DNA of 64,000 nucleotides, from contig CAVPMY010000007.1 in assembly GCA_963706685.1 (NCBI GenBank), forward strand, positions 1 through 64,000, in the 5' to 3' direction. Numbering within the stretch: the stretch's first letter is position 1; each line of letters opens with the position of its first letter. The DNA is from CADEEN01 sp963706685. GTDB lineage: Bacteria > Pseudomonadota > Gammaproteobacteria > Burkholderiales > Burkholderiaceae_C. This document shows positions 50,311 to 58,914 of this stretch, in pieces. The notes under the pieces were generated by a model. That model searched no databases and was not told the origin of the DNA. It saw only the letters and a program-made list of their open reading frames with translations. The position numbers were made by a program, and so were the translations under genes.

Positions 50311-51600
50311 CTAGGAACGCAACGCCGCCAATTGCTCGCGCGCGCGCTGACCCGCCCCACGTTTGACCGACCCGGTGACGGCCAGCGACAAGCCGGCACC
50401 GAGCAAACACTCGAACACGCCGCGCACGGCGTCGCTGCCGACATCTTCGAGCGCGCCCAGCCGCTCCTGGTGCGTGCGCGCGAGGCCATGGGCAAACAGA
50501 TCGAGCGCAGCATCTTCGAGTTGCTGCAATGGTTTTTCCAGGCTGCGCAGCCGGCGCACGGCCAACTGGCGACGCGCGCGTGCCAGGTCCTGGGCATCGA
50601 TGTGCTCGGCATGTTGCCGCAGCAAGTCGAGCACGGCCTGCAGGCACTCGTCGAAGCGCTGCGGCGCCATCGACGCTTCGATGATGAACTGGCCGCACAT
50701 GTCCACCGCTTCGGCCGACGCCGAGACATGGTAGGCCAGTGCGCGCTGCTCGCGCAGCTGGTGCAGCAAGGGCGAGCTCATGCCTTCGCCGAGCACCGCC
50801 GCCGCGAGCGCAGCGGCCGCCTCGGCCGGCACATCGGCCGTACGGCGCGGCGCCAGCAAGCCGCCCAGCACCGCATGCGATTGGCTCGACCCGGCCTGCG
50901 AGCGCGTGCGCACGCCGCCGACGTAGGACGGCGTGTCGATGAGGTTGGGTGTGCCGGCCGGCAAGCCGGCGAAGGCCGCTTCGCAGGCGCGGAAAAAGGC
51001 CTCGCTGTCGATCGGCCCGGCCGCACCGACGACGACGTTGGCGCCGCTGTACTGGCGCTGCACGTACCGCGCCAGATCGTCGCGCGTCAGCCGCTCGACG
51101 CGCCCGCGCGTGCCGATCACCGGCATCGCCGCCGGATGCAGGCCCCAGCAGGCGGCATCGAACAGCTTGTACGCCGTCGACACCGGGTCGTCCTCGTCTT
51201 CGGCCAGCTCCTGCAGCAGCACCTGGCGCTCGCGCTCCAGCTCGTCGGCCGGAAAGCTCGGCTGCGACACCAGATCGCCCAGCATGTGCGCGAACTCGGC
51301 GCTGTGCTCGGGCAGGCCGCGCATGTAGAACGCGGTGTGGTCGCGGTCGGTATGGGCGTTGACGTCGGCACCCAGCAGCTCGGCATCGAGATTGATGCGC
51401 CGCGCATCGCGCGTCGCCGTGCCCTTGAACAGCATGTGTTCGACGACATGGCTGATGCCGTTGACGAGCCTGGGTTCATGTGCGCTGCCGCTGCGGATGA
51501 ACACCGCCACCGTGCTGGTGGCCAGCGCCGGCGACGGCAGCGCGACGACGCGCACGCCGTTGGGCAAGGTATGCAGGGTGGGGATGAGTGGAGGCGGCAC
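50311..51600 (-). CDS. M16-family zinc peptidase
   Basis: 429 residues. Inverted zinc motif HxxEH in ISHVVEHMLFKGTATRDA; the distal glutamate lies in the following helix region (ERERQVLLQELAEDEDDP). The start is GTG 51600 giving VPPPLIPTLHTLPNGVRVV, which matches the family beginning. The C-terminal half is the inactive M16 repeat (GEGMSSPLLHQLREQRALAY). It is similar to processing-peptidase-like proteins; the physiological substrate is unknown. Confidence 0.9.
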   Translation of the reverse strand: MPPPLIPTLHTLPNGVRVVALPSPALATSTVAVFIRSGSAHEPRLVNGISHVVEHMLFKGTATRDARRINLDAELLGADVNAHTDRDHTAFYMRGLPEHSAEFAHMLGDLVSQPSFPADELERERQVLLQELAEDEDDPVSTAYKLFDAACWGLHPAAMPVIGTRGRVERLTRDDLARYVQRQYSGANVVVGAAGPIDSEAFFRACEAAFAGLPAGTPNLIDTPSYVGGVRTRSQAGSSQSHAVLGGLLAPRRTADVPAEAAAALAAAVLGEGMSSPLLHQLREQRALAYHVSASAEAVDMCGQFIIEASMAPQRFDECLQAVLDLLRQHAEHIDAQDLARARRQLAVRRLRSLEKPLQQLEDAALDLFAHGLARTHQERLGALEDVGSDAVRGVFECLLGAGLSLAVTGSVKRGAGQRAREQLAALRS

Positions 51601-51647
51601 CCGCCGATTGTCGCGGCTCGGAGCAAGTGCGCCTTGGGCGTGGCAGC

Positions 51648-52172
51648 TCAGACCCGGCGATAGAAGTAGGTGGTGGCGCAATGACCGCCGCGCGGCCCCA
51701 ACGCGTAGTCTGGGATCGATCCGACGCGCTGCCAGCCCAGGCGGGCGTACAAGCGCTCGGCGTCGCTGCCGGTCACCGTGTCGAGCACGAGCAGCGTCTT
51801 GCCGGCTTCGCGCGCAACGCCTTCTGCGGCGCGCATCAGGCGCTCACCCAGCCCTTGCCGTCGCGCGCGTCGGTGGACGAGCATCTTGGCCAGATCGGCG
51901 CGGTGCGGCTGGTTCTCAGGTTGCTCGAGCACGAGCTGCACCGTGCCGACGATCGCGCCCTGCGCCTCTTCGGCCACCAGCAACGCACGTTCGCCGCTGT
52001 GCACGCCGTCGGCCACCCGTTGCCAGAAGGCCTGCGCTCGCTCGGGCGTCAACGGCAGCATGAAGCTCACCGACGCGCCGCCTTCGACGCAGTCGATCAG
52101 CAGTGCGCAAAGTTCTTGCCGCTGCGCGACGCTGACGCTCGGCAAGCGGCGAATGGCAATCGTCGTCGTCAC
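51648..52172 (-). CDS. GNAT-family N-acetyltransferase
   Basis: 174 residues. Acetyl-CoA-binding motif A is LAKMLVHRRARRQGLGERLM, followed by LLVLDTVTGSDAERLYARLG and WQRVGSIPDYALGPRGGHCA. GTG 52172 gives MTTTIAIRRL; the frame is open to 52253 without a better start. The acceptor is unknown. It lies 47 bp upstream of the M16 peptidase gene on the same strand. Confidence 0.85.
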   Translation of the reverse strand: MTTTIAIRRLPSVSVAQRQELCALLIDCVEGGASVSFMLPLTPERAQAFWQRVADGVHSGERALLVAEEAQGAIVGTVQLVLEQPENQPHRADLAKMLVHRRARRQGLGERLMRAAEGVAREAGKTLLVLDTVTGSDAERLYARLGWQRVGSIPDYALGPRGGHCATTYFYRRV

Positions 52173-52233
52173 GGTTTCAGGCCCACAATGTCGGCGCACA
52201 TCATCGCCGAAATTGCATCGAAAGCCTCTTGCC

Positions 52234-52587
52234 ATGCCCCACATGTTGCTCATCGTCGAACCGCTCGGCCAGCGCGAAGCGCGTGGCCTCGAGGGCGGCC
52301 AGGCTGCGTACCAGCAGATGCTCGATTACACCGACCTGCTGCGCCGCGCCGGCGTGCTGATGACCAGCAGTTCGCTGGCCACGGCAGCGACGCGGCTGCA
52401 AACGCCCGCCGGCACGGCATCGCCGCGCGTGCTCGACGGGCCGTTTGCCGAGGCCAAGGAAATGATCGGCGGCTTCTTCCTGCTGAACTGCGAGTCGCGC
52501 CAGGACGCGCTGCAATGGGCCGAGCGCTGCCCGGCAGCGGCCTGGGCGACGGTCGAGGTGCGCGAAACCGGGCCCTGCTACACCTGA
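52234..52587 (+). CDS. YCII/DGPF-domain protein (first copy)
   Basis: 117 residues. The DGPF signature is present as LDGPFAEAKEMIGGFFLLNC and the start MPHMLLIVEPLGQREARG is typical. YCII proteins of this type accompany ECF42 sigma factors. It is the first gene of a plus-strand run that includes a second YCII gene, an SRPBCC gene, an ECF42 sigma gene and DUF1428. Confidence 0.85.
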   Translation: MPHMLLIVEPLGQREARGLEGGQAAYQQMLDYTDLLRRAGVLMTSSSLATAATRLQTPAGTASPRVLDGPFAEAKEMIGGFFLLNCESRQDALQWAERCPAAAWATVEVRETGPCYT

Positions 52588-52672
52588 GGGGATCGGTAGT
52601 TTCCCGCGGCGCGGTCAATGGTTGTCGATTCCACGGCGCGTCGTTCGTCGTCTCGATGAAAGAAGCTTCGCC

Positions 52673-52756
52673 GTGAGCCAGAAGGTAGTTTTCGATGTCG
52701 GCATCACGCTCGACGGAGGCATTTTCAACAGGAGCCTCATGCCATGCGTTTCATGA
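52673..52756 (+). pseudogene. Remnant of a dihydrofolate reductase/RibD-like gene
   Basis: A 27-codon stub beginning GTG and reading SQKVVFDVGITLDGG, which matches the conserved start of RibD C-terminal/DHFR-family proteins (VVFDxxxSLDG). After TLDGG the similarity ends and the frame runs into the next YCII gene and stops. DHFR-like genes are common neighbours of YCII/ECF42 genes, so this is best read as the leftover 5' end of a deleted neighbour. It is too short to be functional. Confidence 0.5.
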
Positions 52757-53121
52757 TCATCGTCAAGGCGACGGCCGACAGCGAAGCCGGCGTCATGCCT
52801 CCCGTATCGCTGCTGGCCACGATGGGGGCCTACCATGAAGAGTTGGCGCGTGCCGGCGTGCTGCTCGACGGGGCGGGACTCAAGGCCTCGTCGCACGGCT
52901 GGCGCGTGCGCATCGACGGCAGCGATCAGCGCCGCGTGAGCGACGGCCCATTCGCCGAAACCAGCGACCTGATCGCCGGCTACACGCTGATCCAGGTGCG
53001 CTCGCGTGAAGAGGCACTCGAATGGTCGCGCCGTTATCCCAACCCGTCGATCGACGGCGGCCGGTGCGAGATCGAGGTGCGGCAGTTGTTCGAGGCCGAA
53101 GACTTCGGCCCCCAAACTTGA
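52744..53121 (+). CDS. YCII/DGPF-domain protein (second copy)
   Basis: 125 residues. The start is MRFMIIVKATADSEAGVMP and the signature is SDGPFAETSDLIAGYTLIQV, followed by WSRRYPNPSIDGGRCEIEVR. It is typical of the YCII group encoded beside ECF42 sigma factors, with unknown biochemical function. The SRPBCC gene starts 10 bp later, so they share an operon. It is only weakly similar to the first YCII copy, so a recent tandem duplication is unlikely. Confidence 0.88.
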   Translation: MRFMIIVKATADSEAGVMPPVSLLATMGAYHEELARAGVLLDGAGLKASSHGWRVRIDGSDQRRVSDGPFAETSDLIAGYTLIQVRSREEALEWSRRYPNPSIDGGRCEIEVRQLFEAEDFGPQT

Positions 53122-53131
53122 GGACACAACG

Positions 53132-53658
53132 GTGCTGAAAACCATCCTGCTCGCCGTCGCCGCCGTCATCGCTGCGCTGCTGATCTACGCCGCCACCAAG
53201 CCCGACACCTTCCGCCTGTCGCGCAGCGCCACCATCGCCGCGCCACCGGACAAGGTGTTCGCGCTGATCAACGACCTGCGCCAGTTCAACGTCTGGAATC
53301 CGTTTGCCCAGGCCGACCCGAAAGCGCAGATCACCTATGAGGCGACGACGGCCGGCGTCGGCGGGGCCTACAGCTGGCGGGCGACAAGAGCGGCGCCGGC
53401 CGCATGCAGATCGTCGAGTCGGTGCCGCCGCAGCGCGTGACGATGAAGCTCGACTTCACAAAGCCCTTCGAGGCCCACAACAACGTCGACTTCACGCTGC
53501 AGCCGCAAGGCGACGGCGTGCAAGTCACCTGGGCCATGCACGGCCCGGCGCCCTATATCAACAAGCTGATGACCCTCTTCTTCAGCATGGACAAGATGGT
53601 CGGCGGCGAGTTCGACAAGGGCCTGGCCAGCCTCAAGGCCCTGGCCGAAACACGTTGA
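53132..53658 (+). CDS. SRPBCC-domain protein (frameshifted)
   Basis: About 175 residues after correction. GTG start; one N-terminal transmembrane helix (ILLAVAAVIAALLIYAATK), then the START-like fold: LSRSATIAAPPDKVFALIND, FNVWNPFAQADP. One G is missing from the run at 53379-53381; with it the frame passes through GDKSGAGRMQIVESVPPQR to VTWAMHGPAPYINKLMTLFF and ends at 53658. It lies between the YCII gene and the VOC remnant. Confidence 0.75.
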
Positions 53659-53672
53659 AAGGAGCCTGTGCG

Positions 53673-53825
53673 ATGTTCAAGCTGCAACACAAGGTCGATC
53701 ACCTGTGGGACGGCCTCATGATGAGCGACGGCGACGGCGCGCGCGTGGCCCGCGTGTCGCAAGCGATGATGACGATGAGCAAGTTCGACATCGCCGCGCT
53801 GCAACGCGCCTACGACGGCGCCTGA
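53673..53825 (+). pseudogene. Remnant of a VOC/PhnB-like gene
   Basis: A 50-codon ORF with GGAGCC upstream. The N-terminal HKVDHLWDGLM resembles the region just before the C-terminal segment of PhnB-like VOC proteins (VDHYWDxL), and the remainder VSQAMMTMSKFDIAALQRAY is close to their usual C-terminus. The whole N-terminal barrel and the segment between are missing. It looks like an internal deletion derivative of a VOC gene, a family often found with YCII/ECF42. It may still be translated. Confidence 0.5.
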
Positions 53826-53830
53826 TCGCC

Positions 53831-55137
53831 ATGCCGTTGGCCGACGATGCCACGCACCGTGCGATCGAAGCGGTCTGGCGGCTCGAAGCGGCCAAGGTCA
53901 CCGCCGCAGTGGCGCGGCTCACGCGCGACGTCGGCGTGGCCGAAGAGCTGGCCGCCGACGCGCTGGTCGCCGCACTCGAACACTGGCCGAAGCGACGGCG
54001 TGCCGAACAATCCCGGCGCCTGGCTCACCACCGCCGCCAAGCGGCGCGCGCTCGACCACCTGCGCCACCGCGCGATGGCCGCAGCCGAGCACGAGGCCCT
54101 GGCCCGCGACGACGAAGCGCGCCAGGCGCTGCACGTGCCCAGCGTCATCGACACCCTGATCGCCGCCGAGGCCGACCCGGTCGGCGACGACCTGCTGCGC
54201 CTGGTCTTCACGGCCTGCCATCCGCTGCTGTCGCGTGACGCGCAGGTGGCGCTGACCTTGAAGCTGGTGGCCGGGCTGACGACCGACGAGATCGCGCGCG
54301 CTTTCCTGGTGAGCGAGCCGACGATCGCGCAGCGCATCGTGCGCGCCAAGCGCACGCTCGGCCGAGGCCCAGCGTGCCCTTCGAGCTGCCGCCGCGCGAG
54401 CAGTTGAGCGAACGCCTGGCGGCGGTGCTCGAAGTCATCTACCTCGTCTTCAACGAAGGCTACGCCGCAACCAGCGGCGACGACTGGATGCGCCCGGCGC
54501 TGTGCGACGAAGCGCTGCGCCTGGCGCGCATGGTCGCCGCGCTCGCACCCGCCCAAGCCGAAGCGCAGGGTCTGCAGGCCCTGCTCGAAATCCAGGCCTC
54601 GCGCGCGCAGGCGCGCGTCGATGCCCAAGGCCGCCCGGTGCTGCTGATGGATCAGGACCGCGCGCGTTGGGACCGGCTGCTGATCCGCCGCGGCCTGGCC
54701 GCGCTGGCGCAGGCCGAATCGCTCGGCGAGCGGCGCACACCCGGCCCCTATGCATTGCAGGCCGCCATCGCCGCTTGCCACGCCCGCGCCATGCGTGCCG
54801 ACGACACCGACTGGCCGGCGATCTGCGCGCTCTATGACGCAGTTGGCGCGCGCTACAACCGTCGCCGGTGGTCGAGCTGAACCGCGCCGTTGCGATCAGC
54901 CAGGCCCATGGCGCCGCCGCGGCGCTGCCGCTGGTGCAGGCGCTGCAGGCGCAACCGCAATTGGCCCAGTACCACCTGTTGCCCAGCGTACATGCCGACC
55001 TGCTGTCGCGCCTGGGCCGCCACGACGAGGCGCGCGCGTTATGGCTGCGCGCCGCCGAGCTGACCCGCAACGCGCGCGAACGCGAGCTGCTGCTCGAACG
55101 CGCGCACAACAACCCGCCCGAAGGAGGCAAGTCATGA
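53831..55137 (+). CDS. ECF42-type RNA polymerase sigma factor (multiple frameshifts)
   Basis: A sigma-70 family factor with a long C-terminal TPR-like extension. Pieces in several frames assemble to about 433 residues: region 2 (HRAIEAVWRLEAAKVTAAVA), region 4 (TTDEIARAFLVSEPTIAQRI), then the ECF42 extension (LAAVLEVIYLVFNEGYAATS, TPGPYALQAAIAACHARA, VVELNRAVAISQAHG). Five single-base insertions (53990/53991, 54360, 54373, 54839, 54864) explain all breaks. ECF42 factors lack a classical anti-sigma, and their extension is thought to regulate activity. It is downstream of YCII genes and overlaps DUF1428 by ATGA. Confidence 0.82.
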
Positions 55138-55503
55138 GTGTCTATGTTGATGGATTCGTGGTCCCCGTGCCGAAGAAGAATCTCGCGGCACTACCGCACG
55201 CATGGCACGCAAGTTCGACAAGATCTGTGGATCGAGTACGGCGCGCTCGAAGTGCACGAGTGCGTCGCCGACGACGTCAAGCCCGGCAAGCTGACCTCGT
55301 TTCCGCAGGCCGTGAAGGCCAAGCCCGACGAGTTGGTGATCTTCTCGTGGATCGTCTACAAGTCGCGCCGCCATCGCGACGCCGTCAACAAGAAGGTCAT
55401 GGCCGATCCGCGCATGAAGGACATGGACCCGAAGAAGATGCCCTTCGACGCAAAGCGCATGTTCTGGGGCGGCTTCAAGGAGATCGTGTCGCTGAGCGCC
55501 TGA
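55134..55503 (+). CDS. DUF1428 protein (frameshifted)
   Basis: About 121 residues after correction. The start MSVYVDGFVVPVPKKNLAA and the end GALEVHECVADDV...SWIVYKSRRHRDAVNKKV are standard for DUF1428, a small dimeric alpha/beta-barrel family. Extra bases at 55191 and 55201 and a TG repeat at 55226-55229 break the frame; without them the middle reads YRTMARKFDKIWIEYGALE. The ATG overlaps the ECF42 stop, and the gene is often found in YCII/ECF42 neighbourhoods. Confidence 0.8.
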
Positions 55504-55504
55504 G

Positions 55505-56821
55505 TCAGGGCCTGACGAAGCGCAGCGGCCCGCGGGCCACGCGCTGGCGCATCGCAGTCACGGCCTCGGGCGCCGGCGCGCCGTCGAGCGCCCGCGCGAT
55601 CAGCGACGCCAGTTCGGCCATGTGCTCGGGGCCGAAGCCCAGGCGCACGATTTCCGGCACGCCCAGGCGCAGGCCGTTGACGTCGCCGGGCAGCTCGTCG
55701 ATCGGCAGGCCGATGCCGCAGGCGAGCAGTCGCGCCGCTTCGAGGCGCTTGGCCGCGGCCTGGCCGCCACCCCAGCGTGCGGCCTCGACGGCGAGTTGGT
55801 GCGACGTCGTGGCGCCGCGCTGGCGCGCGAACACCGGCAGCCCGTGCGTGCCGGCCAGCGCATCGGCCAACGCCCGGGCCGTGGCCTGCATCGCACGCGC
55901 ATAGTCGCGACCGTGGTCTTTCCAGTCGAGCAGGCCGAGCGCCAGCGCAGCGGTCTTGCCGGCATCGAAGTTGGCAGTCAGACCCGGGTAGGCGATGGCG
56001 TCGATGCGCTCGAACAGCGCCGCGTCATTGCCGACGATCAAGCCGCCCGGTGGCCCGCCGAGGCTCTTGTAGGTGCTCATCGTCATCACCTGCGCGCCCT
56101 CGGCCAGCGGGTTCGGCCAGGCCCGGCCGGCGATCATGCCCGACAGGTGCGCGGCGTCGAACATCAAGGCGGCGCCGACCTCGTCGGCGATGCCGCGCAC
56201 TGCCGCCACCGGGTGCGCGAACAGGTTCAGGCTGCCGCCGAGCGTGATCAGTTTCGGCTGCACCTCATGCGCCAGCCGGCGCAGCGCATCGACGTCGACC
56301 GTGTAGCCGTCGGCCCGCACCGGCGCGCCCACCGTCCTGAGGCCATACAGCCCGGCCGCGCCCGCGGCATGGTGCGTGACATGGCCACCGATCGACGGTG
56401 GCGGCGCGATGATCGTGTCGCCGGGCCGGCAGGTGGCCATGAAGACATAGAGGTTGGCCAGTGCGCCCGAGCCGACGCGCACTTCGGCGTAGCCCGCATC
56501 GAAGACCTCGGCGGCGAGTTCGGCGGCCAGGACCTCGATGCGCTCGACGGCCTGCAAGCCGGTTTCGTACTTGTCGCCCGGATGGCCCAGCGAGGCCCGC
56601 GTGCCGAGGCCTGCGGCCAGCAGCGCCTCGGCGCGCGGGTTCATGACGTTGGTGGCCGGGTTGAGGTTGAGGCCCTCTTCGTCGTGGATGCGGCGGTTGT
56701 CGCGCACCAGGCGCAGCAGCTCGGCGTCGGTGGCCAGGCTGTTGGCGCCAGCCGTCGCTGCGGCAATCGACTGCACGAGGTCTTCACTGCGGCTCGGTAT
56801 CCAGGGGCGGCGTGTCAGCAT
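55505..56821 (-). CDS. Serine hydroxymethyltransferase-like PLP enzyme
   Basis: 438 residues. Fold-type I PLP enzyme of the GlyA group. The probable PLP lysine is in VMTMSTYKSLGGPPGGLIVG, with LMFDAAHLSGMIAGRAWPNP and NLNPATNVMNPRAEALLAAG also seen. It is diverged from housekeeping GlyA, which has THKTLRGPRGG, so it is probably a paralogue acting on another amino acid (for example an alpha-methylserine- or threonine-aldolase-like activity). It is convergent with DUF1428. Confidence 0.75.
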   Translation of the reverse strand: MLTRRPWIPSRSEDLVQSIAAATAGANSLATDAELLRLVRDNRRIHDEEGLNLNPATNVMNPRAEALLAAGLGTRASLGHPGDKYETGLQAVERIEVLAAELAAEVFDAGYAEVRVGSGALANLYVFMATCRPGDTIIAPPPSIGGHVTHHAAGAAGLYGLRTVGAPVRADGYTVDVDALRRLAHEVQPKLITLGGSLNLFAHPVAAVRGIADEVGAALMFDAAHLSGMIAGRAWPNPLAEGAQVMTMSTYKSLGGPPGGLIVGNDAALFERIDAIAYPGLTANFDAGKTAALALGLLDWKDHGRDYARAMQATARALADALAGTHGLPVFARQRGATTSHQLAVEAARWGGGQAAAKRLEAARLLACGIGLPIDELPGDVNGLRLGVPEIVRLGFGPEHMAELASLIARALDGAPAPEAVTAMRQRVARGPLRFVRP

Positions 56822-56876
56822 GGGCTCAGTTTAAGAGCGGCTGAGCGCTGGGCGCGGGCCGCGACCCGCTGCGAGC

Positions 56877-57374
56877 TCAACGCGTGACGAGAAAGACTTG
56901 TGTGTAGCCGTCGTCGCTCAGGCGGTTGACCACCAGCGCGGCCAGCTGCAGGTTCTTGCCGGTGACGAAGACGGGCGCGTCGAGGGCGAGGTTCCTGCGG
57001 CTGCTCTGCGCATCGGTGAGTTCGAGCGCATGGGACACGACACTGTCGTCGCAGCACCCGGTTTCGACCCAGATCACGGCGCCGTCGAGTTCGGCTTCGA
57101 GCGCCTGGGCCTGGTCACGCGTGGCATAGAGCGCGACGAGCGTGCGTTCGCGCGGATCGGCAGGCACCGCTTGCGGCAACGCCGGCTGCGGTGTGCCGTC
57201 GCTGCCCAGCAGTGGCGCCGGACGTGCGCGGCGAGCGTCGGATTCAGGCTTGACAGTCGGCGCCGCGGCGGGCAGCTCGACGCCGATGAAACGATACGGG
57301 CCGAGCAGCGCGGCAGACAGGGCGAGGGCGCCTGCGGCGAGGCTGCAGCCGACGAACAAGTGGTGGGCACGCAT
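56877..57374 (-). CDS. Hypothetical membrane-anchored or secreted protein
   Basis: 165 residues, no family recognised. N-terminal hydrophobic segment LFVGCSLAAGALALSAALLG (signal anchor), an Ala/Pro linker, then a small domain with a CC pair (VIWVETGCCDDSVVSHALEL) and a C-terminal beta-like LAALVVNRLSDDGYTQVFLV. ATG 57374 has GGAGAT upstream. It lies in the same direction as the SHMT-like gene 55 bp downstream. Confidence 0.55.
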   Translation of the reverse strand: MRAHHLFVGCSLAAGALALSAALLGPYRFIGVELPAAAPTVKPESDARRARPAPLLGSDGTPQPALPQAVPADPRERTLVALYATRDQAQALEAELDGAVIWVETGCCDDSVVSHALELTDAQSSRRNLALDAPVFVTGKNLQLAALVVNRLSDDGYTQVFLVTR

Positions 57375-57590
57375 GTCGATCTCCTGACGGCCCCCATCAG
57401 GGAAACCGGACTGCGACGCGGCAATTCGGTGTCCGCGTCGATGATTCAGTCTGCGCGACGCCGGCCTTCGTGCGTAGTGACATTTTTGGGGGGCGGCGTC
57501 CCTTGTATTGGGGAGATCGAGTTCTGACCGGCCGTCGCGCCACAATCTCACGATGACCCATGCTTTTCCACCAGCATCGCTGCCGGGCCC

Positions 57591-58214
57591 ATGACCTCCG
57601 CGCCCGAGAATCTGCCTTTCAGTGCCGCCGCCGACCGCAACCAGGCGCCGATCCTGGAGGCGTTGCGGCGCTTGTTGCCGTCATCACTGCGCATGCTCGA
57701 GATCGCGGCGGGCACCGGCCAGCATGCGCGCCACTTCGCGCTCGCCTGCCCCGGCTGGACGTGTCAACCAACGGACGCCGATCAAGGCCTGCTGCCGGTC
57801 ATCGACGCACGCTGCCGCGGACTGGCCAACGTGTTGTCGGCGCTGTGGCTCGATGTACGCCGGCGGCCCTGGCCGCTGGCGACGACGCCGCAGGAGCGCT
57901 TCGACGTTGTCTATTGCGCCAACATGCTGCACATCTCGCCGTGGTCCGCCTGCCCGGCGCTGATGCAAGGCGCGGCCAGCCATATGGCGGCGGCGGGCCG
58001 TCTGGTGCTCTATGGGCCGTTTCGGCAGGACGATGTGCCCACGGCGCCGAGCAACGAGGCCTTCGATGCCGACCTGAAGTCGCGCAACCCGCATTGGGGC
58101 CTGCGCGATCTGTCGGCCGTTACGCGCGAGGCGGCCGCGGTCGGCCTCGGCCTGCAGGAAGTGGTGGCGCTGCCGGCGAACAACCTGCTGGTGGTATTTC
58201 GCGCTGCGTCGTGA
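57591..58214 (+). CDS. DUF938 family SAM-dependent methyltransferase-like protein
   Basis: 207 residues. SAM-binding loop MLEIAAGTGQHARHFA, acidic strand WTCQPTDADQGLL, and the family-specific FDVVYCANMLHISPWSACPA and LVLYGPFRQDDVPTAPSNEA. The activity is uncharacterised. It is convergent with the O-methyltransferase gene, 13 bp apart. Confidence 0.88.
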   Translation: MTSAPENLPFSAAADRNQAPILEALRRLLPSSLRMLEIAAGTGQHARHFALACPGWTCQPTDADQGLLPVIDARCRGLANVLSALWLDVRRRPWPLATTPQERFDVVYCANMLHISPWSACPALMQGAASHMAAAGRLVLYGPFRQDDVPTAPSNEAFDADLKSRNPHWGLRDLSAVTREAAAVGLGLQEVVALPANNLLVVFRAAS

Positions 58215-58227
58215 GGCCGGCGCGCGC

Positions 58228-58887
58228 TCAGCGCTTGCGCGCCAGCGTCAGGCCGTCGCCGATGTGCAGCAGCGACAAGTCGACGCGTTGATCGCGGTGC
58301 AACTTGTCATTGAGCTGCTGCAGCGCCGCGGTGTCGGCATCCGTCGCCGGCCGCGCCACGGCGCCGCTCCACAGCGTGTTGTCGATCGCGATCAGCCCGC
58401 CTGCGCGCAGCAGCTGCAGGCAGCGTTCGTAGTAGCCGTCGTAGCCGCTCTTGTCGGCATCGATGAAGGCGAAGTCGAATTGACCGGCAGCGCCGGCGGC
58501 GAGTTGCCCATCGAGCGTCTGCAGCGCTGGCGCCAGGCGCAGATCGATCTTGTGCGCCACGCCGGCCTGCTCCCAGTACGGCCGGCCGATGCGCGTGTAC
58601 TCGTCGCTGATGTCGCAGGCCAGCAGCCGGCCATCGTCGGGCAGGGCCAGGGCCACCGTCAGTGCGCTGTAGCCGGTGAACACGCCGACTTCGATCGTCC
58701 GCCGCGCCCCGAGCAGCTTGACCAGCAGGGCCATGAACTGGCCTTGGTCGGGTGAAATCTGCATGCCGGCGTAGGCATGCGTGCGCGTCGCCTCGCGCAA
58801 GCCGACCTGCGCCGGATGTTCACGCACCGAATGTTCGATCAGGTACCGGTACAGGACGTCATCGACGTTGAGGCTGCGGCGTGACAT
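58228..58887 (-). CDS. Class I SAM-dependent O-methyltransferase
   Basis: 219 residues. Member of the catechol/caffeoyl-CoA O-methyltransferase family: TIEVGVFTGYSALTVALALP (SAM loop), LLACDISDEYTRIGRPYWEQ, FDFAFIDADKSGYDGYYERC (metal-binding aspartates) and GGLIAIDNTLWSGAVA. The acceptor is unknown. It lies 27 bp downstream of gloB in the same direction, so it is probably co-transcribed. Confidence 0.92.
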   Translation of the reverse strand: MSRRSLNVDDVLYRYLIEHSVREHPAQVGLREATRTHAYAGMQISPDQGQFMALLVKLLGARRTIEVGVFTGYSALTVALALPDDGRLLACDISDEYTRIGRPYWEQAGVAHKIDLRLAPALQTLDGQLAAGAAGQFDFAFIDADKSGYDGYYERCLQLLRAGGLIAIDNTLWSGAVARPATDADTAALQQLNDKLHRDQRVDLSLLHIGDGLTLARKR

Positions 58888-58914
58888 GGGCGAGTTCTCC
58901 GTTGCGCGCTCGGT

